A stretch of 41,154 nucleotides of DNA, taken from positions 1 to 41,154 of the forward strand of contig JBKKCR010000253.1 in assembly GCA_046712825.1 (NCBI GenBank), given 5' to 3'. A program made the translations under genes and the position numbers. The notes under the pieces are model-generated. The model was given only the letters and a program-made list of their open reading frames with translations, was not told where the DNA came from and ran no database searches. The stretch's first letter is position 1, and every line of letters starts with the position of its first letter. The DNA is from DATFGK01 sp046712825 (GTDB lineage Bacteria > Actinomycetota > AC-67). Shown piece by piece: positions 31,698 through 40,464 of this stretch.

Positions 31698-32743
31698 ACC
31701 TTCACTCCGAGGATTTCTGCGCGACCGACATCCTTCGCATCCGGTGCGAGGAAGCATGCATCCTCGTGCTCGCCCCGGAACTCGAGCTCGGGACGGTCCT
31801 TGTCGCACGGCTCGAAGCGGAAACGGCAGCGGGGGTGGAAGGGGCACCCCGGAGGAACACGCATCAACGACGGCGGCATGCCGGGGATATTGACGAGGCG
31901 GGTCTTCTCGCTTCCGGCTTCCTGTCGCGGGATGCTGCCGAGAAGGCCCCAGGTATATGGGTGCTGGGGACGGTAGAAGACCTCCTCGGGTTTCCCGCGT
32001 TCTGCCATGCGCCCCGCGTACATCACCAGGATGTCGTCCGCGACCTGCGCCACGATGCCGAGGTCGTGCGTGATGAGGATGAGCCCCATGCCGAAGTCTT
32101 TCTGCAGTCCCTGAAGCAGGTCGATGATCTGGGCTTGCACCGTCACGTCCAGCGCGGTCGTCGGCTCGTCCGCGATCAAAATCGCGGGGTTGAGCGCAAG
32201 CGCCATCGCGATCATCGCGCGCTGGCGCATACCGCCCGAGAACTCATGCGGATACCCGGAGACGCGCTCTCGGGGGTTGGGGATCCCGACCGTGGCGAGC
32301 AGCTCGATCGCTCGCTCTTTCGCGACGTCCTTCGAGACATCCTCGTGCGCGCGGATCATCTCGATGATCTGCTTCCCAACGCGATGCACAGGGTTCAGGG
32401 CGGTCAGCGGGTCCTGGAAGATCATCGCGATCTCCTTGCCCCGAACCTGGCGTGCCTCCTCCTTCGACAGCGTGAGGAGATCCCGGCCCTTGAACATCGC
32501 CGTGCCGCCCTCGATCCTGCCGGTTTGCTTCGAGATCAGGCCCATGATCGAGAGCACCGTCACCGTTTTACCGGACCCGGACTCGCCGACGATCGCGAGC
32601 GTTTGGCCGGCGTCGAGGCTGAACGAGACGCCGTCGACCGCCGTCACGATGCCGGAGCCGGTGTGGAAGGTCGTACGAAGACCCGCAACCTCGAGCAGAT
32701 GCCCGGGGTGTGAGGCCGACTCGGGATCGACCGTCAGCGCCAC
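31694..32743 (-). CDS. oppD: Oligopeptide ABC transporter ATP-binding protein OppD-like
   Basis: A 349-residue ABC ATPase with Walker A GESGSGKTVT, signature EFSGGMRQRAMIAMAL, Walker B ILIADEPTTALD and ITHDLGIV. The C-terminal extension carries GCPFHPRCRFRFEPC, typical of OppD/DppD. It starts at GTG 32743, only 3 nt after the oppC stop, and its own stop overlaps the oppF start. With OppF it forms the ATPase pair of the importer. Confidence 0.93.
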   Translation of the reverse strand: MALTVDPESASHPGHLLEVAGLRTTFHTGSGIVTAVDGVSFSLDAGQTLAIVGESGSGKTVTVLSIMGLISKQTGRIEGGTAMFKGRDLLTLSKEEARQVRGKEIAMIFQDPLTALNPVHRVGKQIIEMIRAHEDVSKDVAKERAIELLATVGIPNPRERVSGYPHEFSGGMRQRAMIAMALALNPAILIADEPTTALDVTVQAQIIDLLQGLQKDFGMGLILITHDLGIVAQVADDILVMYAGRMAERGKPEEVFYRPQHPYTWGLLGSIPRQEAGSEKTRLVNIPGMPPSLMRVPPGCPFHPRCRFRFEPCDKDRPELEFRGEHEDACFLAPDAKDVGRAEILGVKV

Positions 32744-32746
32744 GGG

Positions 32747-33643
32747 TTACCGGAGCCTCGGGTCGAGGGAGTCCCGAAGTCCATCACCCAGCAGCACGAA
32801 CCCCATCACGGTGGCTACAAGCGCGAGGGCCGGGAACAAGACGATGTGGAGTTCGGTCGTTATCAGCGACTGTCCCCGCGCGATCATCAGCCCCCAGGAC
32901 GGCTCCGGCTCCTGAACGCCCACGCCGAGGAAGGAGAGGGCCGCCTCGCTGATGATGGTGGAGCCGACGAGGGCGCAGGCGTACACGAGGGTCGGCGTCA
33001 CGGCGTTCGGAAGCACGTGACGCATGAGGATCCGCCCGTTCCCTGCTCCGAGGGCCCGGGCGGCCTCCACGTACTCGGAGTTCCGGATCGCGATGACGCT
33101 TCCCCGGAAAAGCCTGGCGATCGTCACCCAAGCGAGGGCCGCGATCGCAACGATGAGCGACAGCTTGTTTTGCCCTAAGGCGACCACGAGGATCAATGCC
33201 CCGACCAGATAGGGGAACCCTAAGAAGACGTCGATGATCCGCGAGAGGATCGAATCGACGACGCCGCCGAAGTAGCCGGCCAAGCCCCCGATCGTGAGCC
33301 CGAGCAACAGGATCATGCCGACCACGGAGAACCCAACGATCAGCGAGAACCGTGCGCCGTGAACGACCCTGCTGTAGATATCTCGTCCGAGCTCGTCGGT
33401 ACCGAACCAGTGCTTGGCGCTCGGTCCCTCGCGGGCATCCGCAGCAACGAACCCATCCGTCGGCTGGGTGGCGATCACGTCCGCGAAGACCGCAGAGAGC
33501 ACGATGACCGTGATGATGACGATGCCCGCAACCGCGAGCTTGTTCTTGCGCAGACGCCGCCACGTTTCGCCTTTGAGGCTGCCGACCTCGTCGCTGGTGA
33601 ACGCCTCCGTTCGAAGCTGAAGCTCGGCTTCGCTGATCGCCAC
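32747..33643 (-). CDS. oppC: Oligopeptide ABC transporter permease OppC-like
   Basis: A 298-residue inner-membrane permease of the DppC/OppC family. A cytoplasmic N-tail leads to the first membrane helix (LAVAGIVIITVIVLSAVFADVI), then the loop HWFGTDELGRDIYSRVVHGAR, and the EAA loop EAARALGAGNGRILMRHVLPNA, which contacts the ATPases. The C-terminus ends in GDGLRDSLDPRLR, characteristic of the family. It partners the OppB protein encoded 9 nt upstream. Confidence 0.93.
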   Translation of the reverse strand: MAISEAELQLRTEAFTSDEVGSLKGETWRRLRKNKLAVAGIVIITVIVLSAVFADVIATQPTDGFVAADAREGPSAKHWFGTDELGRDIYSRVVHGARFSLIVGFSVVGMILLLGLTIGGLAGYFGGVVDSILSRIIDVFLGFPYLVGALILVVALGQNKLSLIVAIAALAWVTIARLFRGSVIAIRNSEYVEAARALGAGNGRILMRHVLPNAVTPTLVYACALVGSTIISEAALSFLGVGVQEPEPSWGLMIARGQSLITTELHIVLFPALALVATVMGFVLLGDGLRDSLDPRLR

Positions 33644-33652
33644 GGCTGCCTC

Positions 33653-34582
33653 CTACTCGTACCGGATCCGCGGGTCGATGACCGCATACAGCAGGTCCAC
33701 GATGAGGTTCGCTATCAGGTACACGAAGACGATGAAGATCGAGATACCGAGGACCACCTGATTGTCCTTCGACCTGATCGACATCGCGATCTGGCGCCCG
33801 AGCCCCGGGATGTTGAAAACGTTCTCGGTGAGGATCGCGCCGCCCATCGCCGTTCCGATGTCGACCCCGAGATAGGTGACGACCGGGATGACGGAGTTCC
33901 GCCACGCGTGGTTGAAGATGACCCGCCGCTCCGTCAAGCCTTTCGCCCTCGCGGTGCGGACGTAATCCGCGTCGAGCGTCTCGAGCAGGGCCGTCCGCTG
34001 GAGACGCGAGACATACGCCATCGACACGGCCGCAACCACGAACCCGGGCAAGATGTAGTGCTTCCACGTCTCGAGCCCGGTGATCGGTAACCCTAGGACG
34101 CCCTTGGTCTTGAGGGCGAAGATCTGGAGGAAGACGCCGAGCACGAAGACGGGAATGCTCACCAGAAGTATCGCCGTCAGCGTGACCGACGCGTCGGCGA
34201 CCGAGTACTTCTTCACGGCGGAGATTATGCCGGTGCCTAACCCTAAGACTACTAAGAAGAACGAAGCCGCGATCGCGAGACGGAAGGAGACCGGGATCTT
34301 CTCCTTGATCACATCCCATACCGGCTGGCGGGTGACCGCTGATTCGCCGAAGTCGAGGTGCGCGAGGTTGTTCAGGTAACGACCGATCTGAACGGTGATC
34401 GAGTCGTTCAGCCCGTACTTTTCGATGACCGCGTTGCGGAAATCGTCGCTGACCGCGCGCTCGCCGACGAGGGCCTGTACGGGGTCCCCCGGGAGTACGT
34501 ACATCGCGAGGAACAACAGGACGACCGTTCCGATGACGACCGGAATCATCTGCAGGAGCCTGCGGATGATGTAGCGGTTCAT
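33653..34582 (-). CDS. oppB: Oligopeptide ABC transporter permease OppB-like
   Basis: A 309-residue inner-membrane permease with the DppB/OppB start NRYIIRRLLQMIPVVIGTVVLL and the conserved FLAMYVLPGDPVQAL. The EAA loop is DYVRTARAKGLTERRVIFNHAWRN, and the C-terminus ends YAVIDPRIRYE. The ATG at 34582 is chosen because GAGAGG lies 6 nt upstream; a TTG two codons earlier has no such site. A strong hairpin separates it from the first SBP gene. Confidence 0.92.
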   Translation of the reverse strand: MNRYIIRRLLQMIPVVIGTVVLLFLAMYVLPGDPVQALVGERAVSDDFRNAVIEKYGLNDSITVQIGRYLNNLAHLDFGESAVTRQPVWDVIKEKIPVSFRLAIAASFFLVVLGLGTGIISAVKKYSVADASVTLTAILLVSIPVFVLGVFLQIFALKTKGVLGLPITGLETWKHYILPGFVVAAVSMAYVSRLQRTALLETLDADYVRTARAKGLTERRVIFNHAWRNSVIPVVTYLGVDIGTAMGGAILTENVFNIPGLGRQIAMSIRSKDNQVVLGISIFIVFVYLIANLIVDLLYAVIDPRIRYE

Positions 34583-34605
34583 CCCCAACCTCTCTCTTTA
34601 GCCGA

Positions 34606-34645
34606 GGAACGGGGCGCCTGCCCCGGAGGGCAGGCTCCCCGTTCC
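34606..34645 (-). promoter_or_regulatory. Intercistronic stem-loop between the first SBP gene and oppB
   Basis: The 40-nt element forms a 9-bp outer stem GGAACGGGG/CCCCGTTCC, one C-T mismatch, and an 8-bp inner stem GCCTGCCC/GGGCAGGC around a 4-nt loop. No U-run follows it on the minus strand, so a strict intrinsic terminator is unlikely. Such hairpins protect the upstream receptor mRNA or reduce read-through, so that binding protein is made in excess over permease. It begins 24 bp after the SBP stop. Confidence 0.65.
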
Positions 34646-34668
34646 AAGTGTAACCCCGAAGCTGGTAG

Positions 34669-36333
34669 CTAGGCCGCCTTGAGCGACACCAGCTCCCAAG
34701 CGGGGTACCCGTACTGCAGCTCGACCGTGAACGGCGCCGCGAACTTCGTGGCGTTGTACGTCAGGGCCGACTTCGAGTACCACATCGGGATGATCGGCAT
34801 GTCAGCGATGATGGCATCCTCTGCCTGCTGCTGGAGCTTCAACCGTGCCGAGTTGTTCAGCGTTCGCTGAGCATCGGCGATCAGCTTGTCCACCGCGGGG
34901 TTGTTGTACTTGCTGTGATTGTCCCCGGACGTGGACACGAACAGCGGGTTGAGCCAGTTGTCGGGCGTCGGGTAGTCCTGCGCCCAGCCGAGACGGGCGA
35001 ACGCAGGTACCTGGAGGAACTTCGAGTTCAGGTACTTGTCCTTACCGGAACCCGTGTAGTCGTCGAACGAAGCGATCGGGATCAGCTTGGCCGTGATGCC
35101 GAGGTTGGCCTTGAGCTGAGCCTGGACCGCCGCCATCCACGTGCCGTGGCCGCCGTCCGCGTTGAACGGAAGGTGGACCACGAGCTTGGAGACGTCGACA
35201 CCGGACTCCGTGAGAAGCGTCTTTGCCTTGTCGAGGTTGAACTCGCAGAAGTCGCAGACACCCTCGCGGTACCCGAACGTGAGCGGCGGGATGATGCTGG
35301 TCGCCGGGACACGCTGGTTGTTGAACACGGCCTTCACGATGTCCGCCCGATTGAGCGCCATCGAGACGGCCTGGCGGAACTTCGCGTTACCCGTGATCGA
35401 GTTGGTCGCGTTCGCCGTCAGGTACGTGAGGATCGGACCGGCCTGCTGGATGAACGCCTTGGCATACTTCGCCTCGGCGTCCGCGTACGACTCCGGCGGC
35501 ACGTCACCGGAGTCCAGGGTGCCGGCCTGGAACTCGAGGTACTGGTTCTGCAGGGCCTGGTCGCCCACGTAGACCTTCCACTCGATCGAGTCGAGGAAGC
35601 CCTTCGGGGCGCCGCCATAACCGCTCCAGCGCTTGACCTTGAGTCCCTGCTCGCGCTTGTACTCCCCATCCATCTGATAGGGGCCGTTGCCGTCAGGATT
35701 CACGGTGAACGTCTTGGACGGCTTGCCGTCCGCGCCGTCGGCCGACTTCGGCACCGGCGAGAAGGCCTGGTGACCGGTGCGGATGACGAACTCGGCGTTG
35801 GGTGCGTCGAGCTCGACGACCAGCTCGTGGTCGTTCGCGCCCTGCTTCACGCCCGCGAGGGTCGTTGCCTTACTGGCCTGCGCGTCGTCGAAGCCCTTGA
35901 TGCCGGCGAAGTGGAACGACAGCTCGGATGGCGTGACGTCCTTCTTCACGACGGCGATACGGTTGAACCCGCGGATGAAGGACTCCGCTGTGACCGGCTC
36001 ACCGCTGTGGAACGTGGCGCCCTGGCGAAGCGTGAACGTCACCGACGTCGCGTCGGCACTCACCTTGTAGTCGGACGCCGCGCCCTTCTTCTCCAACGCC
36101 GCTGTCCGCGGGCTGTACGAAAGAAGCGAGTCGAACAGAAGACCTACAGGCTCGGCACACGTCGTCGTGCCGCAGTACGCGGGATCCAGATCACCCGGAT
36201 CGCCGAGGCCGGCCACGACGCTACCGCCGACCTTTCCCTTTGGCGCGTCACCCGTGTCATCGCCACCGCACGCCGCTGCCGCGAGCGCGAGGATGGTCAT
36301 GAACACGAGGATCTTGCCGTATTTCTTTACCAT
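34669..36333 (-). CDS. Oligopeptide ABC transporter substrate-binding lipoprotein (SBP 1 of 5, cognate)
   Basis: A 554-residue family 5 solute-binding lipoprotein with lipobox LAAAAC (Cys22). It opens GGSVVAGLGDPGDLDPAYCG and shows FHSGEPVTAESFIRGFNRI, DGNGPYQMDGEYKREQGLKV, FRQAVSMALNRADIVKAV and MPIIPMWYSKSALTYN. A CDFC pair occurs in GVCDFCEFNLDKAKTLL. It is first in the operon, directly ahead of oppB, so it is the likely cognate receptor. The ATG at 36333 has a GGAGGG site upstream; the longer in-frame start would displace the lipobox. It is richer in Lys and Asn than its sister proteins. Confidence 0.9.
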   Translation of the reverse strand: MVKKYGKILVFMTILALAAAACGGDDTGDAPKGKVGGSVVAGLGDPGDLDPAYCGTTTCAEPVGLLFDSLLSYSPRTAALEKKGAASDYKVSADATSVTFTLRQGATFHSGEPVTAESFIRGFNRIAVVKKDVTPSELSFHFAGIKGFDDAQASKATTLAGVKQGANDHELVVELDAPNAEFVIRTGHQAFSPVPKSADGADGKPSKTFTVNPDGNGPYQMDGEYKREQGLKVKRWSGYGGAPKGFLDSIEWKVYVGDQALQNQYLEFQAGTLDSGDVPPESYADAEAKYAKAFIQQAGPILTYLTANATNSITGNAKFRQAVSMALNRADIVKAVFNNQRVPATSIIPPLTFGYREGVCDFCEFNLDKAKTLLTESGVDVSKLVVHLPFNADGGHGTWMAAVQAQLKANLGITAKLIPIASFDDYTGSGKDKYLNSKFLQVPAFARLGWAQDYPTPDNWLNPLFVSTSGDNHSKYNNPAVDKLIADAQRTLNNSARLKLQQQAEDAIIADMPIIPMWYSKSALTYNATKFAAPFTVELQYGYPAWELVSLKAA

Positions 36334-36364
36334 GAGCCCTCCCTCCCCACCAGAAACCGGGGCG

Positions 36365-36392
36365 ACTATACCATGCAGCCCAAAGCGCCCAA
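36365..36392 (-). promoter_or_regulatory. Promoter of the opp operon
   Basis: On the minus strand, -35 TTGGGC (36387-36392) and -10 TATAGT (36365-36370) are 16 bp apart, 31 bp upstream of the first SBP start. This is the best sigma-70-like pair in the window. It indicates that the transporter operon has its own promoter rather than depending on tpiA read-through. Confidence 0.6.
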
Positions 36393-36475
36393 GCATCGCA
36401 GTCCCGCCTCTACCAGGCCGTATGCGCGCTTGAACGTTAGGGCCGAGCGCCCCGCTGTATTGGTATACGTCCGGG

Positions 36476-36531
36476 CGAACGCGCGAGATTGCGCGATCGT
36501 TCGGCCGCGGTCCGCGGTCGGCTAACCGCGG
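36476..36531 (-). terminator. Tandem GC-rich stem-loops at the end of tpiA
   Basis: A 7-bp stem CCGCGGT/ACCGCGG (36512-36518 with 36525-36531) encloses the tpiA stop codon. It is followed on the minus strand by a second stem of 6+4 bp, CGAACG..CGTTCG (36476-36503). No U-run follows either, so this would be a U-less terminator or an attenuator separating the glycolytic genes from the opp operon. Confidence 0.35.
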
Positions 36532-37292
36532 TAGCGAACGATGAGCGCGAAGTCCTCGGCGTCGAGGCTCGCACCGCCGACGAGCGCGCCGTCGATCTCG
36601 GGCTCGGCCATGATCGCGGCGATGTTGCCGGCGTTGACGCTGCCACCGTATTGGATGCGGATCGCGTCCGCGGTCGGGCGGTCGGCGATGTCACCGACCG
36701 TCTTGCGGATGAACCCGATGACGGCGTTGGCGTCGGATGCTTGGGCGGTCTTGCCGGTGCCGATCGCCCAGATGGGCTCGTAGGCAAGCACGATCCCGGC
36801 GAGCGTCTCTCGGGAGATCCCGGCCAGCGACGCACGGACCTGAGCTCCGACGACCTCTTCAGTCCGGTCGGCTTCGCGTTCGTCCAAGGTCTCGCCGACG
36901 CACACGATCGGCGTCATCTCGTGGGTTAGGACCGCCTTGGCCTTTCGATTGACGATCTCGTCGCTCTCACCGAAGTGCTGGCGCCGCTCGGAATGGCCGA
37001 CGATCACGAACGAAACCTTGAGCCGGGCGAGCATCGGTGGAGAGACCTCGCCGGTGAAAGCGCCCTTGTCTTCCCAGTGGCAGTTCTGGGCGCCGAGCGC
37101 CATCGGGATCCGATCGCCCTCGATCAGTGTCTGTACGCTTCGCAGCGCCGTGAAGGCCGGGCACACCACCACGTCGACCGCGTCGTAGTCCTGGGCGCGC
37201 AAGTTGTAATGGAGCTTCTGGACGAGCGCGATGGCCTCGAGGTGGTTGAGGTTCATCTTCCAGTTGCCGGCGATGATCGGCTTTCGGGCCAT
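36522..37292 (-). CDS. tpiA: Triosephosphate isomerase
   Basis: A 256-residue TIM-barrel enzyme interconverting dihydroxyacetone phosphate and glyceraldehyde 3-phosphate. All active-site parts are present: GNWKMN (Lys12), IVGHSERR (catalytic His), AYEPIWAIGTGKTA (catalytic Glu and flexible loop) and the phosphate-binding QYGGSVNAGN and GALVGGASL. It starts 11 nt after the pgk stop, so it is cotranscribed with gap and pgk. secG, the usual next gene, is displaced by the transporter operon. Confidence 0.97.
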   Translation of the reverse strand: MARKPIIAGNWKMNLNHLEAIALVQKLHYNLRAQDYDAVDVVVCPAFTALRSVQTLIEGDRIPMALGAQNCHWEDKGAFTGEVSPPMLARLKVSFVIVGHSERRQHFGESDEIVNRKAKAVLTHEMTPIVCVGETLDEREADRTEEVVGAQVRASLAGISRETLAGIVLAYEPIWAIGTGKTAQASDANAVIGFIRKTVGDIADRPTADAIRIQYGGSVNAGNIAAIMAEPEIDGALVGGASLDAEDFALIVRYRG

Positions 37293-37303
37293 GGCGGCGG
37301 ATA

Positions 37304-38464
37304 TTACCCCTTCCGGAGCGGCACGAGTCCCGGAAGCTCCTTGCCCTCGAGGAACACTAGCGACGCTCCCCCGCCGGTCGAGATGTGGGAGACCTCGTGC
37401 GCGTAGCCGAACTTCTGCAGCGCGGCGGCGCTGTCGCCGCCTCCGATCACCGAGTAGCAGTCGCTCTTGGCGATCGCCGCGGCGACGGCGCGGGTGCCGG
37501 CGTCGAAGTCGTCGACCTCGAACACGCCCATCGGACCGTTCCAGAAGACCGTTCGAGCGGCGCGGATCGCGTCGACGTACGCGCGGCAGGTCTCCTTGCC
37601 GATGTCGAAGCCGCCGAGATCGTCGGGGATCTGATCGGCGGGCACGACCTTCTTCTGGACGCCGGGCTCGGGCTTGCTCGCGACGACGATGTCGGTCGGG
37701 AGCAGGATCTTGTCGCCGGCCTCGCGCAGGAGCTCAGCGATCGCCGGCACCTGATCGGGCTCGAGCAGCGACTTGCCAACGCCGTATCCCTTCGCGGCAA
37801 GGAACGTGAAGCACATCCCGCCGCCGATCAGCACTCGGTCGACCAGGTCGAGGAGTCGTCGCAGGACCCTGAGCTTGTCCGATACCTTCGCGCCGCCGAC
37901 CACTGCGACGAACGGTCTGTCGGGATCGGTCAGAAGCTTGGAGAGGATGGCCACCTCTTTCTCCAGGAGCCTTCCCGCGGACGACGGCAGGAGCTCCGCC
38001 ACGGCGACGACGCTCGCGTGGGCGCGGTGGACGGCGCCGAACGCGTCGTTCACATACACATCGGCGAGCGCAGCGAGCTGCTCGGCGAAAGCGGCATCGT
38101 TCGACTCCTCGCCCGGGTCGAACCGCAGGTTTTCAAGCATTGCGATCCGCTGGCCGTCCGGAACCGGGCCCGTCGGCGCGTCCGCGAGCGGCACGTCCTC
38201 GCCGAGCAGCTCGCTCAGACGAGCCGCCACCGGCGCGAGCGAGTACTTCGGATCCGGCTTTCCTTTCGGGCGGCCCATGTGCGAGCCGACGACGATCCTC
38301 GACGCGCCGCGATCGAAGAGCTCATTGATCGTCGGAAGGGTCGCGCGGATCCGCAGATCGTCGACGATCGATCCGTCCTGCTTCGACAGCGGGACGTTGA
38401 AGTCGGCGCGCAACAGCACGCGCTTGCCGGCGACGTCGAGGTCGTCGATGGTGCGGAGGTTCAC
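37304..38464 (-). CDS. pgk: Phosphoglycerate kinase
   Basis: A 386-residue two-domain glycolytic kinase that makes ATP from 1,3-bisphosphoglycerate. The signature RVLLRADFNVPLSKQDG lies near the start, SHMGRPKGKPDPKYSLAPVA follows, and the C-terminal nucleotide domain shows VVGGAKVSDKL, NGPMGVFE and VIGGGDSAAAL. It starts at GTG 38464, 4 nt after the gap stop codon, implying tight coupling. Confidence 0.96.
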   Translation of the reverse strand: MNLRTIDDLDVAGKRVLLRADFNVPLSKQDGSIVDDLRIRATLPTINELFDRGASRIVVGSHMGRPKGKPDPKYSLAPVAARLSELLGEDVPLADAPTGPVPDGQRIAMLENLRFDPGEESNDAAFAEQLAALADVYVNDAFGAVHRAHASVVAVAELLPSSAGRLLEKEVAILSKLLTDPDRPFVAVVGGAKVSDKLRVLRRLLDLVDRVLIGGGMCFTFLAAKGYGVGKSLLEPDQVPAIAELLREAGDKILLPTDIVVASKPEPGVQKKVVPADQIPDDLGGFDIGKETCRAYVDAIRAARTVFWNGPMGVFEVDDFDAGTRAVAAAIAKSDCYSVIGGGDSAAALQKFGYAHEVSHISTGGGASLVFLEGKELPGLVPLRKG

Positions 38465-38468
38465 CGCG

Positions 38469-39476
38469 CTAAAGCGAGGCGCCGATCTTGGTGACCAAGT
38501 CTACGAGCCGGTTCGAGTAGCCCCACTCGTTGTCGTACCAGCCCATCACCTTGACGAAGTTCCCGTTCGCCATCGTCTGCTTCGAGTCGAAGATGCACGA
38601 ATGCGGGTTGCCGACGATGTCGCTCGACACGATCGGGTCCTCGGTGTACTGAAGGTAGCCCTTGAGACTGCCGGCTTGTGAGGCTTCGAGGTACGCGTGA
38701 TTGACGTCGTCGATCGTGGCATCGCGGTTCAGGATGCACACGAGGTCGGTGATCGACCCGTCGGGAACCGGCACGCGCAGCGCGGTGCCGTCGAGGCGTC
38801 CCTTCATCTCGGGCATCGCGAGCGCGGTGGCCTTCGCGGCACCTGTGGAGGACGGGACGATGTTGATGGCCGCAGCGCGACCGCGGCGGAGATCCGTGTG
38901 CGGCAGGTCGAGCAGGTTCTGGTCGTTGGTGTACGCGTGAACCGTGGTCATGAAACCGCGCTCGATGCCGAAGGTGTCGTGCAGGACCTTCGCGAGGGGA
39001 ACCACGCAGTTCGTCGTGCAGGACGCGTTGGAGATCACATTGTGCTTGCCGGGGTCGTACTCGCCGTCGTTCACGCCCATGACGATCGTGATGTCCTCGC
39101 CTTTGGCTGGGGCGCTGATGACGACCTTGCGCGCGCCGGCGTCGAGGTGCTTCGCAGCCTTCTCCCGGTCGGTGAACAAGCCCGTCGACTCGATCACGAC
39201 GTCGACGCCGAGGTCCTTCCACGGCAGGTTCGCCGGGTCGCGCTCGGCGGTGACGCGGAGCTCCTTGCCGTCGACTGCGATCCCATCCCCGGTCGCCTTG
39301 ACCTCGGCATCGAGGACGCCGAGCACGGAGTCGTACTTCAGCAGATGAGCCAGGACGGCGGACTCGGTGATGTCGTTCACAGACGCGATCTCGATATCCG
39401 CGCCGCGCTTGCGCACCGCGCGGAAAAAGTTGCGTCCGATCCTGCCGAAGCCGTTGATACCGACCTTCAACGCCAT
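38469..39476 (-). CDS. gap: Glyceraldehyde-3-phosphate dehydrogenase, type I
   Basis: A 335-residue NAD-dependent enzyme. It opens ALKVGINGFGRIGRNFFRA with the Rossmann motif, and the catalytic cysteine is in SNASCTTNCVVPLAKVL; GFMTTVHAYTNDQ and WYDNEWGYSNRLVDL are also intact. The ATG at 39476 is chosen because GGGAGG precedes it and the Rossmann strand follows at once; the longer frame to 39527 overlaps whiA. It lies 43 nt after whiA, the typical order. Confidence 0.97.
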   Translation of the reverse strand: MALKVGINGFGRIGRNFFRAVRKRGADIEIASVNDITESAVLAHLLKYDSVLGVLDAEVKATGDGIAVDGKELRVTAERDPANLPWKDLGVDVVIESTGLFTDREKAAKHLDAGARKVVISAPAKGEDITIVMGVNDGEYDPGKHNVISNASCTTNCVVPLAKVLHDTFGIERGFMTTVHAYTNDQNLLDLPHTDLRRGRAAAINIVPSSTGAAKATALAMPEMKGRLDGTALRVPVPDGSITDLVCILNRDATIDDVNHAYLEASQAGSLKGYLQYTEDPIVSSDIVGNPHSCIFDSKQTMANGNFVKVMGWYDNEWGYSNRLVDLVTKIGASL

Positions 39477-39519
39477 GGAAGCGACCTCCCGCGGATTCCT
39501 AGGATGTGAGGCCTCTAGC

Positions 39520-40464
39520 CTATCCAACCAGCTCCTCGGCGAGCTTTTCGAGGTGCCGCAAGCGGCCGGCCACGGCCGGCTTGGTGATCGGCGGCCGGCA
39601 TAGACGGCCGAGCTCTTCCATCGAGGCCCCGGGATTCGTCAGTCGCAGATACGCCACTTCACGCACCGCCGGCGGGAGGCCCTCCTCGCCGAAGCGCGCG
39701 AGCGCGCGCTCGGCCCACGCGCGCTGCTCCATCGCGGCGCGCGCGGTGCGCCGCGCGTTGGCCTCATCGCAGTTGGCGAGCCGGTTCGCGACGCCTCGCA
39801 CGCTCTTCCAGACGGAGCCTTCCTCCCACTCGAGATAGCCGTTGTGTGCGCCCATGGCCGCGAGGAGCCGGCCGACGGCGGCGCCCTCCTTCGCGTAGAT
39901 GGCGAACGCGCCGCGGTGCTCACGCAGGCGGCCGGCCGCGCCGACCCGCTCGACCAGGCCGCCGATCCCCTCGGCGGTCGTCTGGTCGGGCGATCTGATC
40001 TCGATCTGGACCGGGGCACGCGGTTCGGACACAGACCCGTGGGCCAAGAACGCACCGCGCAGATAGGCGCCGGCGCAACAGCGCCGCGACACGATCTTGC
40101 TCGGAACACCCGGGCGCAAGCGGCCTGCGCCGTCGAGCACACCCGAATCGATGAACGGGCCGAGCGCCGCCTCTTGCACGCGGATGAGGAACCGCTGACG
40201 AGGGCGGGCCCGTCCGGGCTCGAGGATGCGGATCTCCGCCGGCTCCGCGAAGCCGGCGGTGAGCCCTGAGTAGACCTTGCGCGCGATGCCCGCGTCCGGG
40301 ACGTCGACCTCGAGCGCGAAACGGCCGCCGCCGACGATGTGGAACGTGCCGGCCGAACGGAGGATCGCGGCGAGCTCGGCTCTGCGGCAGCAGGCCCGGG
40401 GCGCCTGGAAACGCGCGAGCTCCGACTTCACTCGATCCGTGAAGCTGCCGCCTCTTCCTTTCAC
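39520..40464 (-). CDS. whiA: Sporulation/cell-division regulator WhiA
   Basis: A 314-residue DNA-binding protein with a degenerate LAGLIDADG homing-endonuclease-like N-terminal domain (CCRRAELAAILRSAGTFH; SRRCCAGAYLRGAFLAHGSV) and a C-terminal helix-turn-helix (NPGASMEELGRLC, AVAGRLRHLEKLAEEL). In Streptomyces WhiA works with WhiB to control cell-division genes; it is broadly conserved in Gram-positives, including non-sporulating ones. The start overlaps the yvcK stop (GTGA). It does not by itself show that this organism sporulates. Confidence 0.94.
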   Translation of the reverse strand: MKGRGGSFTDRVKSELARFQAPRACCRRAELAAILRSAGTFHIVGGGRFALEVDVPDAGIARKVYSGLTAGFAEPAEIRILEPGRARPRQRFLIRVQEAALGPFIDSGVLDGAGRLRPGVPSKIVSRRCCAGAYLRGAFLAHGSVSEPRAPVQIEIRSPDQTTAEGIGGLVERVGAAGRLREHRGAFAIYAKEGAAVGRLLAAMGAHNGYLEWEEGSVWKSVRGVANRLANCDEANARRTARAAMEQRAWAERALARFGEEGLPPAVREVAYLRLTNPGASMEELGRLCRPPITKPAVAGRLRHLEKLAEELVG

